This document shows positions 1 through 12,233 of a stretch of DNA of 37,211 nt, piece after piece. Positions within the stretch are counted from its first letter, which is position 1, and every line of letters begins with the position of its first letter. Made by a program: the position numbers and the translations under genes. The notes under the pieces were generated by a model, which saw only the letters and a program-made list of their open reading frames with translations, made no database searches and was not told the DNA's origin. The stretch covers positions 1 to 37,211 of the forward strand of contig QXVZ01002033.1 in the NCBI GenBank assembly GCA_008931825.1, given 5' to 3'. This DNA is from Phallusia fumigata (lineage: Eukaryota > Chordata > Ascidiacea > Phlebobranchia > Ascidiidae).

Positions 1-699
1 TCAGCACTGTACAATACAGCTGTGGTTTATATAATCTTGATGTAAATATTGACAGACCGGTGGCCGCTTACGACTCACTTCAAATGAAAACTTATCATTC
101 GAATAATCGCGACTTGCTTGAAAGCCCCTGAATCACCTGCTAAACGTGACTGGCTCCGTTGTGCAGTAGCTTTTATGTACAGCTTTAAACTTAAACTTCT
201 TTAAAATTCCGATAAGTATGCAATCAGGCACAATCAAAGCCCTGTCGGTTTATTATTATTTTTGACTTCAAACACCAGTTTTCACGGTTTACAGTACCCC
301 TGCAAGAGGCGTTATACCGATTTATAGTCGGCCTTCCAAGCATGTCCATTGTGTGCCGTTATCGTGGGCCCGCATGAAAAGTGGAAGGCAGATCCGAGGA
401 TCAAATAAGCATTTTATCCACAGTTTCCGCGGTGTTTCATGTTTCGTTGGCTACTTGCCACTTTTCGCACACTTGTGTGAACGAATACGCCTAAAGACCT
501 AAAATGTATGCGGTTAAAAAAAATTTTTGAACAAGGAAAGTTTGAACAGTTTAGCAAGTTGTCTGATCGAAAGTGTCTACGTGTGCGCTTGAAGTGGAGG
601 CAAAAAAGCTCCGCAGAAATGTGCAATCCTAATGCCCTAACCAACCGTTTGCTACAAGTTAAAAACAAATATTTATAAATATTCTCTTCCCTTCTCCAG
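1..699 (+). other. Intron of PPP4R4 (upstream part)
   Basis: No exon can be supported here. The stretch ends in a pyrimidine-rich acceptor (CTTCCCTTCTCCAG ending at 699), so I read it as the right part of an intron whose 5' exon lies outside the window. An AUG-initiated frame at 508-675 is open but shows no similarity to the PPP4R4 residues expected just before the next exon. Confidence 0.6.
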
Positions 700-3600
700 C
701 ATGGAAGAAACGAGAAAACTGCTTCTTGACGAGGTCCTGGAACTAGCCGGTGATGAAGAGAGCCAAGTTCGCGAGGCAGCGCTCGAAGCTCTTCTCAATA
801 TGACCAACCTTCTTGACGACGGTGAGTCGACGACCGTGACGGTGACTTGGTAAACTACCCCACTTAAATTCAAGTATGGGCAGGGGAAAGCTAATAATGG
901 TATTGCGCCGTTGTTAGGAAGATCCTGTCCATTGTGTTGTGCGCCTTATATTGCCTTGCACGACCCTTATAACTTTTATTGGATTGAACGTCTCTTGTGA
1001 GGCGGTGCTTGTTGTTGAAGATAAAATCCTATTCCCAACTGCAAATATTGTTGACATTCCAATGCTATTGGCCGTGTCTGTGATGAGTAGGTATGAAGTG
1101 AAATCCTGTTGAAACTTCATGCGTTGTTTACGTATGAAAACGTTCCTCTTGTGATATACTTCCGTTAGCGAGACCGAGTTTTCCATAATAAGCATTTCGT
1201 CGCCCCATCCTACCAGAAATGAACAAAGAATGGTTAATTCATCAATCATGTGTCAGAGGCTTTTTTCTGAATAATTCGTTCGTGTTCGACTCCTCCTGTA
1301 AATTTCGCCCTTGTACCGAATACATTGTATTGTCATACGCACATACCCGTGAAATTTCTGGCGGTTTGACACAAAGGTTTCTTATGTAAGAAAAGCAAAC
1401 ATGATGACAACAGCGATTGTCGTTACGTTTCCAATAAAATGCATTTACTGTATACAAGTTCTCTGGCAGTTACATTTTTTAATTAGTGAAAAAAATACCC
1501 CTTGACATATATTTACCTTATTAAAAAACAAATTTCATGATATTTAAGATTTCATGTTAATATTTTGCAGAATGCCTGTCGCAAAGCGTTGTACCTCTCG
1601 TGTGCAAATTTTGCGAACAAGCTGTACAAACTGAAGATCACACTTTGCTGTTCGTTGCTAGGGAGTTCGGGAGATTATGTTGCAACATGACAAGTAAGTA
1701 GTGAGCTGTGTTTAGTGTTTAATGAGGGGAGGAATTAGTTGCTGACTTAGTGCCCTCGTGGTTTAACATTTGCTTGAGGATGAGTTAAGCATTTTTATTT
1801 AATATTTTGTTTATTTTTGGTTTAAATAAATTTGATTACCTAAAGTTGTGACCGGAAAAATCAAACGTATCAACATTATGCCCCTTAGGGGTACGAGTGC
1901 CCCTAGTTAAGAACCCCTGTTTTGAAAGCTAGTGCACGTCAATCGAAGTCATAGCAACTTTAGTTTACTTTCATTGTTCTTTTAAGTACAATTACAAAAT
2001 GTACATTTGGCATTTGTTTCTCGTGATGGAAATATAGGAATTACAAATTAGCCAATACTGGGGAAACCATATTGCATAAATTCTTTCCCGTCAAATCACG
2101 TTCCTTAACAACTTTTTCGTTGCGATTAACAGAAAACTACAACTCAGAGCAGCGCTCCTGGCTACTGATGACGTATCGGCACCTATGTACGCTCGGGCGC
2201 CCTCCGGCGGAACTTGGCCCACCGGAAGGTCAAGGTGACCTACTATCCCTCCCGAACCTACCTCTAACCAACCCTCAACCCCCACCCTCTCCAAATCGGC
2301 CTAGCGCGGAAAAACAAGAGGAATACATTGAGTGTCGACGCTTGAGTGCATACAACTTTCCTGTAAGTTCTGCTGAATTACATTGAAGAAAAACTAGGAT
2401 AAAGATGGTTACCGTCAAAGCTTTAGCATCATAACCAAACCTTTTCCTAGTTTTTCTTCCGTGTTTTCTGAGAATTGCCGCCCGCCTCACGAATGCGAAA
2501 TAAAGCTAGGTCATGTTGGGGGTTATTTTGCTTTGTTAGCATTTGCGACATAAGGAAGTGAAACAAAACCTTCTGTGCAGGCGTTGACGTTATTCTGCAC
2601 TCCTGACCCTTTTGAAGCAGAACTTCTCAGCACCGCTTCCCTATTCTGCAGTGACAACGATTCTACCGTTAGAAAACACTTCGCTGCTGGAATACACGAG
2701 GTAACTCTTTACTTTCGCTCTGTTGCTCAGCTGTCACAGTTTCTTATCACACCTCACATCCTACTACCACAGTAGGTTTTATTCAAGATTCAAAGGTTAA
2801 CATGACGTCTATGTTGTAGTAGCACATAACACCAAACTGAAATGCTCTATGCTTGTTGTAAACCACTGTAAAACGTGTGGAAAATGTCACCTAATAATGC
2901 GTATGCAAACCCATGTGTTTATCACCCTCCCTGCAATATCCTATTCTCCATCCCGGGGCGGGCAGGAACTTTAGTAGGTTAGGAATAGGGCGGAACGCTG
3001 TGCAGACCAATCGGAATTAAAAACAATTTCGTATTACAAAAGGTTGCCCAGGCTCTAGAGGCCCAGGCTTATCTCATTCACAACCACCTCGTCCTTCTAC
3101 TGCGGGAGCGGAACGTTCCTGCCGTGTTGGAAGCTTGCCTGAAGAGATTACCCGATACTTTGACTGCTGTTGTAGTGCGCGGCAACCTCGTCGACAATCA
3201 GGTACTTGTTTTTTGTCTGTCGAGTCTTACAAGCTCTTGTTTGCCATCAAAATATACTAAATTTATATCAGTTGTTACCATGTCCTCCTTATTTCTAAGA
3301 TTTGTCCTTACTTTAAACACCAATGTCTTCGAAAATATTTTTGTCCTTATTTCTAAGAAATGTCCTAATTTTTGGCCTACGCTCTTATTTTGTCTTAGTT
3401 TTAGCAATATTAATAGAATCTCCTTCCATCTCGTCAGAGATGTTTTGCTACCAAGATTTGTAACATCATGAAACAAAAGAGTATTCACAACAAGGCACTG
3501 TACGCTTGCAAAAGTTGGCCAGAAAGACTAATTTTGCAGGGGATTTTAGACGTTTATTTTAACCTAAGTGGAAATAAGTAAGCGAAAAAAACATTTTCCG

Positions 3601-6600
3601 TGACGAGTACGTGAAGAATTTTTTAAAAATAAATGAACCTGTATGCTTTCTCACACTGCGATGTTTGTAGTTGTGATTATACCCTATATTTTCTTCAGTC
3701 GTCCTTAATTTTGGTTCCAGATAGATGGTAACCGTGGTTATAGGCATACTAATCAAAAACTTGTGGATCAACAGCTTTGAAAACATATTAATTTTTTGAA
3801 TTTGGTATAAATGCATATCAGTTGGCAAGACTGTGTGTAACTAGTAACTCGTTAACACCTCGTGTTATCGCAAAATTCATCAAAATTAAAGGATTACACA
3901 ATAAAATAAACTTGATTGGCATTTGATTTTGAAAACACGTCGTGGCCCACAACAACTTTCTTCGTATAAAAGTGGCCCGCAACACCTCAAAATTTGGGAG
4001 GCCCTGGCTTAGGTAAAAGCTAGTCAACAGGGTCATACGTCTGGTGTATGTGTCGCTATCAGTGACCTGTATCAACGTTTGAAGTGCCTGATGTTAGCAA
4101 TACACACCTCGACATAGCGTACACAGTGGTTACACCACAGTTAGTCTGTTATAACTTTTCAGACATTAAAAAAGTGTTTGAAGAACATTGTCTTGTTGTT
4201 TTTGTAAAGCTGCAACTGTCACACTGGGGGAGATGGGTAATGGGTGTTAACAATACCTTGTTGCACTCAGAATAAATTGAGTCACCTCAGCAGTATGTCT
4301 GAACAAACAATCTGCTCTTATCTAAAATGTCGTTTCTTCCAACCAGACCTCCTTGGCACTGCTATCTACAGTTAAAAGATTCACAAAGAGCATGTAAGCT
4401 TCAGTCCTTCTGTGATAAAATTTACAACATTCGGATTTCCAGTTTGCGCAACCGGTGTTTATGTGTCACCTTCCAAACATGCTTAGGACACGAAGTGCAC
4501 GCATAAACCATTTTTGATTCCCAAACAAGATCATATGATAGTTAGCCAAGTCATTTCACTATTCGTTCTTCAGTTATTGTGACGTTACCCAAAAGTCATG
4601 TTCAGGAGAATTTAAATAAACAATCAAACGCTTAAAAGCCAAAACCTTAGGTCCCGCGATATCAGGATAAGCACCCATTCAGTAACTTTCTCTAATTTCT
4701 CTATTTCGGTCGGTTGTGCAACGCACAAAAAAGAAAATACCGACTGATTCTGTCAGCATTTGAGACTGTTCTCTCAAATTTCGAGATTTTCACTAATTTG
4801 TACAGTGATCGTTGGTAAACATGGCTGAGGTTTAGATATTGCCTGCCCAGGATATTCTTATTTACAAAAAAGAAAAGTAATGCACTAAAATCGTTTCGCG
4901 GGCCACATTTGGCCCACGGGCCGAAGGTTGCGCACCCCTGATCTACACAATGCTTTTGATGATATAACGGCTTCTATAAATTGGTTAAATGTATTCAAAG
5001 CTTTCGAAAGCGAAAAAACGACCATCCCCTATCAACACCTCCATCAATTAACGATTTGGTGTTTGACCGATTACCAATTGCGCAAAATATCGATGCCTCT
5101 TGCAAATAATCAGGCCTTGACTCAAATTAAATATTAGAAACCCCTATTAAATTATAGATTTGTTATGTTTTTAGCCGCACGGTGTAACGGAGTTAATAGG
5201 AGCTCTTCTCTCGGCAATTTCCCGTCTTGAGCAGCAGTGGACATCTGCGTGGCGCCCACTAGAAACTCTAGTTACTCACTTGCGCCGTCTACCGGATGTA
5301 CTGACCTCTGACCAAATCTACTACAAGTTCGTGCCGGTCGTGTTTAAGCTGCTTACCACAAACGTAAGGGTTTTGTCGGGTATTGCGATATTTTGCGTTT
5401 ATTGGAGTTGCTTAACGGCGTTTTGCTTGCAGAGGTATTTACCGGTTCGGGAGGCGGCCGCTTGCACAGTATGCGTGTTTATTCGGCATAATAAGAAGCA
5501 GACGTTACGGAACGAAATGTGCGACCGACTTATCCAAGGTAACCGCCAAAATCAATCTTTTTATGGTTTTACTCTGCTTTAAACTTCATTTATATCGGCC
5601 TTTCGATCCCCTAATTCACCTGCGCATACCACGTGACAGCTACACTCAATTTGCAAATCTATTGCACATAACATTTTGTACAACGATTTTAAACGCATTT
5701 TTTATTGTATATTTTCAGATCTGTGCTATGCTCGCAGCTTTCGCAACCGGCTGCTTTTCTTTGAAGCTTGTCGCCACATGATGGCGCTCTTCTCTCGTAC
5801 TTTTTTCAAGGAACATTTTTTCGAACACGTCCTGGTTTTGTTCAACGACCCGGTAGCCAACGTGCGACTTTGTCTATGCAAGATTTTGCCCAGGTACGCA
5901 TATTTAGGAGTCATTTGAAAGCAGGAGGCTCAAACTCAAAGGGCCAAGTGAAAACTCGAGCCGTACTGTAAGAACTTTTGTTGCTGTGATTTTGCAAATG
6001 TCAAATACTACGCTTACTCTTTTATAAGTGTATTTCTGCGCTTATTTGCGCTGCGTTCAAATTTGAATACAGCTATCACGCTTCTTAAAACTCTAAAGCG
6101 ATAGACCACAACAAGCTGATGATCAGAAATATAGAACAGTAAAAGAATCAGCTGTGCAGCCGCCATTTTGAAGACCAACTTACAAAGGGGCAATCGCAAC
6201 AACTGACGCTTGTCAGAAAAGCCTATTGTAGCTTTCTCCCTCAACCTTGCATTCATTTCCAGCTATCTGTGCTTTGGAATAAATATTTCATGTGCTGACT
6301 CGCTGGCGGGGTACTTTTATCAGCTCCAAGTGAACTAGTCACTTGAAATTTCAAAATGCTCCACAGGCCGCACAAAAAAGGCCTGACGGGCCGCGTGTTT
6401 AAGATTTCTGTTTTAGAGATTCCATTACTAGTCGTATTAAGTTAAAACAGATATAAATATGTATATTTAACAATTTGGTTTTTAGCATCCTGTTTGTGTT
6501 TTCAGTATGAAGGCTTTGCTGAAGCTCCCGCGAGATCGAGCATTGCACGGTCAGCTGGAAAGCAGTGTCAGGAAATTATTGTCGAGCGAGAAAGACCGGG

Positions 6601-9600
6601 ATGTTTCATCCACAATACGAGCGACCATCCTTGAACTCGACAGAACTGAAGTCTCAATGGAATCTGTAAGTTTACATCGAAATAACTACTACTGGTAAAT
6701 ATATAAATTTATGTATATGGGCACTAAATCAGTGCTTCTCGAATTGTGGTCTGTAACCCCGTAAGGGTCCGCGAAGCGATTTTTGGAGGAGCGCGGAACG
6801 TCTGAGGTTTTTTCTTAGTCGGTGGTGTATCGTGTCTCTATACATTCTTTTTTTCACGGGGTTCGAACCCGAGAAGACCCCGAGTAGAAATCCCGATCAG
6901 GTTTTTATATTATTCTGAATCTTCGTTTTTTTGTCGAGTATTAAACGCGCACCTTTGGCATTGTTGTGAAATGTCATTTGTCACAACTCACAAGATCGTG
7001 ATGGTGGCACACAAAGCACCGCTGAAGCGAATTTTAATTCAGTTAAGTTAATCTGAGTTAACTTTTTCGCGAATCATAGAAAAATTTCAACGGGACCTTG
7101 ACGGATTTTTTGTTTAAAAATCCCTACACTAAACGCATTACTTGAATTTTGGCCGATCCTCCACTGAAAGGTTCGTTTGACCTCCCCATTCTGCCAGTGA
7201 AAACTATTCAGTGGGCGTCTGATAAGGATTGTGTGCATTTTTGCCTGTTAGTTTTATCGTTTGCCATAACTTTTAGCTGACTCAGCATCTCCTCCTGGAC
7301 GCGGATCTTCAGGATCAACGGAAGGAGGAAGAAGAGAGGTTGCTTGTTGCTAAGGAGGAAAAGAGTCGTGATGAGGATGCAAGGTAATGATGTTAACGCA
7401 TTAAAAATCCAGTGGTATCAGTAACATTTTTAATTTATCTGTCTGGGTTATGGTTATGCAAGGAACCGAAGGAAAACTCATTCTCAGAGAAGACGTCTAT
7501 GTTTTTCAAAGCTTTTTGACGCATTTAAGTTTATGTCGAACGGCTTGATAAGTGCCACAGGCCGTTTCGTGCAAAAAAACAAACATTGCCCTGAATTGGT
7601 GTGGTAGAGTGACCTAAAGCAGTGCAATCTTTTCCGCTCCTAACCACCCTTAAGATCAGATGCTATTTCATGCACCCTTGTAACATAGGCGGTAATTTCA
7701 AAAACATTGAGTAGACTAAATCACATAAATCGTGACAAATGTTACCAATGATGTGTTCGTAATAGACAGTTGTCCTTCCCAATGGTTGATACAAAAACTG
7801 CACGCTAGACGTTATTTACATGTCACCAAAAATACGCTAAAGTGTATCGTTTGATTTTATTGTGGGTACCTCCTTAAAGGCCACACATGTTGTTTTTTTT
7901 CATGCACTTTTGCTATGAAATGTTTGATGGATTTGGATGAAACTTTCACAGCTGTTAGATATGGTCATGGCGGCGTTTCCTCAATTTTGTTTGAACCCAT
8001 TGTCCCAAGAGTTACCCCACTAGTCCCCAAAAGGGTTAAATATCCCCCCAAAAGAGTTAAATAGCCCTATTGGTTACCTTGCTAGCCCCCTAAATGGTTT
8101 TAGAAGATAAAAATTTTCACACTTAGTAAAACATGTCATTGGGATGCATCAGTTTTCTTCTTTGACCTCATAGCCCCAGTGGGCACCCCACAAGCTTCCC
8201 AAAAATGGGTCTCGTATNACCGGAGTGTATTGAGCTGAAGAAAGATGTGCAATTGTTCGCTTTTCAGATCCCTCAAAAGTCATGCGAGCAGTCACTCTTC
8301 GTCGTCCATTACCAAAACGCGGTCGGAAAAACCACATAAACTGAAAAAGCGAAACACGACATCGTTTCAATCCAGCACAACTTCGTCAAGTTTGAAAGGT
8401 CGGTGATGATTTAACGCAAGTTTCTCGCGAATCTAATACTTTCGGACTGTCGAAGGTATGTTAGTGCAGGTAATGTCCTGAACTGCGGCTGCAGTATACA
8501 GACGATTCCATTACGGGAACTATGGTAGTGCTGCAGCTTTCAGCACACACAAATCAGTGTTTAGGACCAATGATGCCAAATACCTAAAACTAAACAGGAT
8601 TTGGCAAACTTTTTGATTACGAATCAGTAGGGCAATAACCGCTTTAACCACTTTCCAATTCTGTAATGTGTTGCATCGTTGAACTGCAAGGCAGGTCTTG
8701 TAACTGCATGAAAATTGTCTAACTTTAGTTTTTATTTTAGTTTCATTTTTTTGTGCACATCTTATTTTCAGTGAACGGAAGCAAAGAAAAAGAAAAATCG
8801 AAATCCTTTCAAAATCTTCCGTCATCCAACTCATCATTTCTTCAGGGAAAAGACAACGTTATTTCAAGTTCAAGCAGTAAGTAAAGCATTGTCCTCTTTA
8901 AATAAAATTTGGTGTTGTTTCTTCGGTATGAGGGCAAATTTGAGATACGATAAACAGGTTGAAGTAGTTGCACACAAAAAAGCAAGTAACAAATTTCTGG
9001 TTTTTGACGCCATAGGCCGATATCATGAAATAGCTAATATAATAGAATTATTTACAGGTGGATCACTTTCTGTCCTTTACAACATGGCTCCGTCCAACCC
9101 GCATCCACCTCGAAACATCGTCAACCACTTTTCACACACCTACCTTACCGGAACCGCCAACACGGCCTCCCAGGGCCCTTCGACGGCCCTTGGTCACAAA
9201 GGACCCCAGTACCCAGGGCACTCTCTAACCCAGTCTCGTCATTCCCCTTCGGCCCCCAGTTCCGCTTTTATGGGTTCTCTTTCTCAATTATCGACGTCAG
9301 CCCCACAAGCTTCGTCTAAGCCATCCAGGTATGAACGGTTTGTGGGTGATTAATTCTCTGTGTGTGTGTTTGTCTTTCTGTTCCTATTTCGTTACCCCCC
9401 AGTGTTTTTTTCTGTCTGTGGTCTGTATATTTATGTCTTTTTAATTTTTAGTCTGCTTCCATTCTGAATTGTTCTTCCGGTTATTTGTAATTCTGTCAGT
9501 TATATTTGTTCTTTTTCGTCTGTCCTGCCTTTTTGACTGCTCGTCCCTTGTATCTTCTCCACCTAACACGTTGGTTTGTCTCTCATCCAATCCGTTTGCC

Positions 9601-10511
9601 GTATCGCCTGTTAGTTGGGAACGTATCACATATTTCTTGTGCAATGTAGGAAAAGCGAGCGACGTAAAACAACCGAACTGACGCACTCAAGTTCAGCTTT
9701 GGATCCGTCATGTAAGTCGTTATAATATGTAAAGGTATGATTTGTTTTCGTCAGGTCGTGTATCAATACAAAACACAACGTAAAACGTGTTTAATTGAAT
9801 GAAGATGTATTATATTTTCGAAAGTAGGCAATGTCAATATTGTCTAGACATTGTAAACACGCCGCCTTGTATGTTGCAGTGATTGAGCCACGAACGCGGA
9901 AGAACAGCACAGGAAGTGTTTCGTCAACCGGTAGCGGCGGTAGAGTGCGACATTTGCCGTAAGTTTTGACATTGTTCCTAAATGTTTTACTTTGCGCTGT
10001 TAAGGTTTTTAGAGCAATAGGTGAAAAAAAAATTTTTGCTTAGTTGTGCCAAGTTTACTGCTGCGTGTTATTGTAATGGGCAAATTTCTATTGTAAAATA
10101 GACGTTACTTTTTGCACTGATTTCATCTATAGCAATAGTTATCAATTTTTTTACATATGTGGCCCCCCTTGCCAATTCAGTTTACCACTATTTTTATCAA
10201 AACCTCAAAAAAATATTTATTATCGAATATCCTTAATCTAATAATTTTTGTGCTTCATTTGATACAACTACAGGTTGGCGGCAGATACGACATGTAATCT
10301 GCGATATTAGGAAACTACGTTTTTGACATTTACCGTAGCGATGTTTTCTAGAGTCGAGAGATTTATTCCTTCTGTGTTTCGAGTGTACCTGTTGGCCCTG
10401 CATAATTCTTTTTATTTTTTCAAATTTTTCAGACGGCGAAAATCGACGGTGGGGAGTCCCCTTTCCTCGGCCAGCAACAATAAAACGAAAAAAGACAAGG
10501 CCGCCAGATAG
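700..10511 (+). CDS. PPP4R4: Serine/threonine-protein phosphatase 4 regulatory subunit 4-like (5' partial)
   Basis: PPP4R4 is a HEAT-repeat scaffold that binds the PP4 catalytic subunit in the cytoplasm. Sixteen coding exons keep phase from end to end: 700-821, 1571-1693, 2133-2362, 2581-2700, 3043-3201, 5175-5363, 5433-5538, 5719-5893, 6506-6665, 7277-7383, 8268-8398, 8772-8876, 9058-9328, 9650-9711, 9880-9958 and 10433-10511 (TAG). All use GT..AG. They give 738 codons. Diagnostic matches to vertebrate PPP4R4 recalled from memory are TSDQIYYKF (vertebrate SSDQIYYRF), DPVANVRLCLCKILP (DPVANVRMKLCYLLP) and ATILELDRTEVSMES (RTVLELDRMEMSMD). The ATG at 701 is an internal Met: a strong acceptor precedes it and about 230 family residues are missing, so the 5' exons lie left of the window. 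The exon 8268-8398 is needed to keep the frame between 7383 and 8772. The related subunit PPP4R1 fits less well. Confidence 0.92.
1880..1919. mobile_element. hAT-like terminal sequence (remnant)
   Basis: The segment ends in TAGTTAAGAACCCCTG. Its reverse complement begins CAGGGGTTCTTAACTAGGGG, the usual form of hAT-superfamily terminal repeats. It lies in the PPP4R4 intron 1694-2132. I could not find a convincing partner end. Confidence 0.5.
3743..4012. repeat. Dispersed repeat family A, copy 1
   Basis: About 270 bp in PPP4R4 intron 3202-5174 that aligns, with many substitutions and small indels, to 12731-13008 in the sulfotransferase gene. Shared landmarks are GGCATAC, AAAACTTGTG.ATCAAC, AAGACTGTGTG.AACTAGT, TCGTGTTATCGCAA and a GTGGCCCGC- or GTGCCCCGC-type 3' part. 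The right end (GGAGGCCCTGGCTTA) has the look of a hAT-type terminus. No coding capacity. Confidence 0.75.
4737..4858 (-). repeat. Dispersed repeat family B, copy 1
   Basis: About 120 bp whose reverse complement matches about 15455-15576. Shared strings include CGATCACTGTACAAATTAGT and TTTGAGAGAACAGTCTCAAA, followed by TGCTGACAGAAT.AGTCGGTAT. It sits in the same PPP4R4 intron as family A copy 1. Confidence 0.8.
4890..4940. mobile_element. hAT-like right terminus (remnant)
   Basis: The segment GCGGGCCACATTTGGCCCAC, then GGGCCGAAGG, ends in TTGCGCACCCCTG at 4940. The reverse complement begins CAGGGGTGCGCAACC, a common hAT terminal form. The matching left end was not found. Confidence 0.55.
5922..6410. 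mobile_element. Non-autonomous hAT-like element, 489 bp
   Basis: The left end is CAGGAGGCTCAAAC. The right end, read on the other strand, is CAGAAATCTTAAAC, giving about 10 of 14 matches with CAG..CTG termini. Flanks TTTGAAAG (5914-5921) and TTTTAGAG (6411-6418) agree at 6 of 8 positions, as expected for a decayed 8-bp hAT target duplication. Inside, GGCCTGACGGGCCGCGTGTT near the right end is typical of such elements. The element occupies most of PPP4R4 intron 5894-6505. Confidence 0.6.
6731..6800. mobile_element. hAT-like left terminus (remnant)
   Basis: The segment begins CAGTGCTTCTCGAATTGTGG and continues through TAAGGGTCCGCGAAGCGATT. This is the common CAGTGGTTCTCAAACTGTGG / GGTCCGCGAAGC pattern of hAT-derived repeats. 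No clear right end is visible in the PPP4R4 intron 6666-7276. Confidence 0.55.
7277..10511 (+). other. PPP4R4: PPP4R4 coiled coil and disordered C-terminal tail
   Basis: Exon 7277-7383 encodes a charged helix rich in KEEEERLLVAKEEK, matching the family's C-terminal coiled coil. Exons 8268-8398, 8772-8876, 9058-9328, 9650-9711, 9880-9958 and 10433-10511 then encode a Ser/Pro/Lys-rich tail of about 240 residues with little predicted structure. It ends in a basic segment (PRRKSTVGSP through KKDKAAR) that recalls the basic Ser/Lys-rich end of vertebrate PPP4R4. Tail sequence is poorly conserved, so exon boundaries here rest on splice signals and phase rather than on similarity. Exon 8268-8398 is open only on this strand in the needed frame, and an overlapping minus-strand frame is a shadow. 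Confidence 0.78.
8218..8218. other. Ambiguous base (N)
   Basis: A single N lies in the intron 50 bp before exon 8268-8398 of PPP4R4. I see no duplication around it, unlike the Ns at 23417 and 28876. A similar isolated N is at 31613 in a LARP4 intron. Confidence 0.9.
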
Positions 10512-11847
10512 AACCATCAAAGACGCCGCTGCGTGTTGCAACTATTTTCCAATTTACGTCGAAGAGCGACTTGACAATGCAAAGGCCTTCGTCAGGGCGC
10601 CCCCTGTCGTCCGAGTAGCTTTGTTTTGAACCGACGCCTGGTGGCGCTGTGTGTAGCAACATACTGTAGGTCCTCAGGTTCCAAACTTCGTCCAGTTTCA
10701 TTATTTTTAAGTCTTTTTTACCTTGTGTCTTCAGAGTTTTCGCCTTGACCGTTTAATCTTAGTTCCATCCCCGCATCTTACGGACATCCTATTCACGCAA
10801 AGTCATCCTACCGTTTAACCTGCGAGATTCTGTCCTTTGCGGAAACTTGTGTGCATCAAATTGATGCGGGTATCTGCAACTTGGAAAATATGGTGTAATG
10901 ACAGGGAAACGCGTTCAGCAACCACACGTCCTTTTCTGCACATAAACTTCATGAAAAGTCCGCGCCTTTCTTTGCCTAGGTTAAAGAATGTCGTCCGCAG
11001 CCATCTTCTTTGTATCTCGATTCTTGCGTAAAAAAGCAAAATACCTCTTCTCAAAGCTTTACCACGTTTCCGTCCCAAGCAGGCGCGCTTTCACTTACGA
11101 GCGCCCAATATTGCAATTTCTCTACAAACGCCTAAATTTTTCTTCACACAGAGCCATTGAAGCTTTTGTTAGCAGCAAACCTGGTATGGCTTTGCATTTC
11201 CCTACATTTATCACCGTATTGCATTAAACACACACCATTCCATCTTCAACACACACATAGGTGATGACCTTTTTGCAAGGCATTTCATTGTTTTTGCATG
11301 CGACAAGGCAATTTAAATCGGTATATTACCTTTTATTTGCTATGTGTGATAGATCGTATAATTAAAGCTGTGCTTAGAAGTTCTGGGGATGTTTTCAGTC
11401 TATTTCACCGGGAATACTTTCCAATAATAAACCTACGATGCTCGTCGTTTTGAACAAGACACCCCCTTTTTACATTTCCCTAGCGTTTATAATAAAATTG
11501 TCTGTATTTAGGCTAAAGTTTGTTAAGGAATCTTTTGCAAAGAGTCATTTTATTGGCCAAGAAACAAGTTTGACAATCCACCGAACGCGTTAATCACCAG
11601 TCGAAGTCTGTCAGCATTGTGACGTCACCTGTTCTTCAAACAGTTTCCTGAATTCACTATTTTTATGTTTTTGCTTTTTCGTCTTTACACTGTGTCCCAA
11701 TAACTTGCGTTCGTTCGTTTTTACGACTTTGATTTCATCTGGGCCTTGTACCACGTGACAATTTCACTAGGTCAGTAGGGTTGGGATGTTTGTATGTTAT
11801 GTTCTTTGTACTTTTGTTTGTAATGACCGAAATCCAATATCAATAAA
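10512..11847 (+). terminator. PPP4R4 3' UTR with poly(A) signals
   Basis: No convincing coding frame follows the TAG. AATAAA hexamers lie at 11491-11496 and 11842-11847. The second is followed within 30 nt by GT-rich sequence and marks the likely main 3' end. The convergent sulfotransferase gene stops at 12234, leaving only about 0.4 kb between the two 3' ends. Confidence 0.55.
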
Positions 11848-12233
11848 ACAAACGATTGTCCACAATTCACTGTACTTGTTATTGTTAGGTTATACGCGAC
11901 CAAGCCAAACACTTTTAAAAAACAAAAAAATCAAAAGTGTACAAAAGTATTAATTTCAGGCAACGATGTAACAACAAAACCCTCCAAACCTGTAGGACTT
12001 TTTAAACAACTGTGCAATTGTTCTTGACCCAAAGCTCTATGTGGCTACATAACTTTGGGACATTGTCATTTGCATTATGAGACTTTATACCAGTAACCAG
12101 TAACCGTACATGGGACCGGTCCGTGACCCAAAAAATGTGCAATCCACAGGAATGTTTGGATAATTTCACGTTTTTACTAATTTCTCGCACTTTTGCTTAG
12201 GGTAAGAACTAATTGCCTTATGGTGGTTGCACA

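Larger units (their letters stand above)
700..6665 (+). other. PPP4R4: PPP4R4 HEAT-repeat block
   Basis: The first nine exons in the window (about 461 residues) encode tandem HEAT helices with recurrent D..S.VR.AA.EAL/L-type repeats, for example DEESQVREAALEAL in exon 700-821 and DNDSTVRKHFAAGIHE in exon 2581-2700. Exon 2133-2362 carries a Pro/Leu-rich loop of about 40 residues (PAELGPPEG through PPPSPNRPS) between the conserved segments RHLCTLG and EKQEEYIE. The vertebrate protein has a shorter, unrelated loop there. HEAT arrays form the scaffold that binds phosphatase catalytic subunits; that role is family knowledge and is not visible here. Confidence 0.85.

Noticed and set aside
508..675. 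55-codon plus-strand frame before the first PPP4R4 exon
   Set aside because: It has no similarity to the expected HEAT residues and no donor compatible with exon 700.
701..703. ATG as the start of the PPP4R4 protein
   Set aside because: It follows a strong splice acceptor at 699, and the family has about 230 residues before this point, so it is an internal Met.
7463..7500. Possible small PPP4R4 exon (basic RNRRKTHSQRRR reading)
   Set aside because: The length would fit the phase, but the acceptor and donor are weak. Exon 8268-8398 fits phase, signals and composition far better.
8149..8370. Minus-strand open frame
   Set aside because: It is the shadow of PPP4R4 exon 8268-8398 on the other strand and contains the N at 8218.
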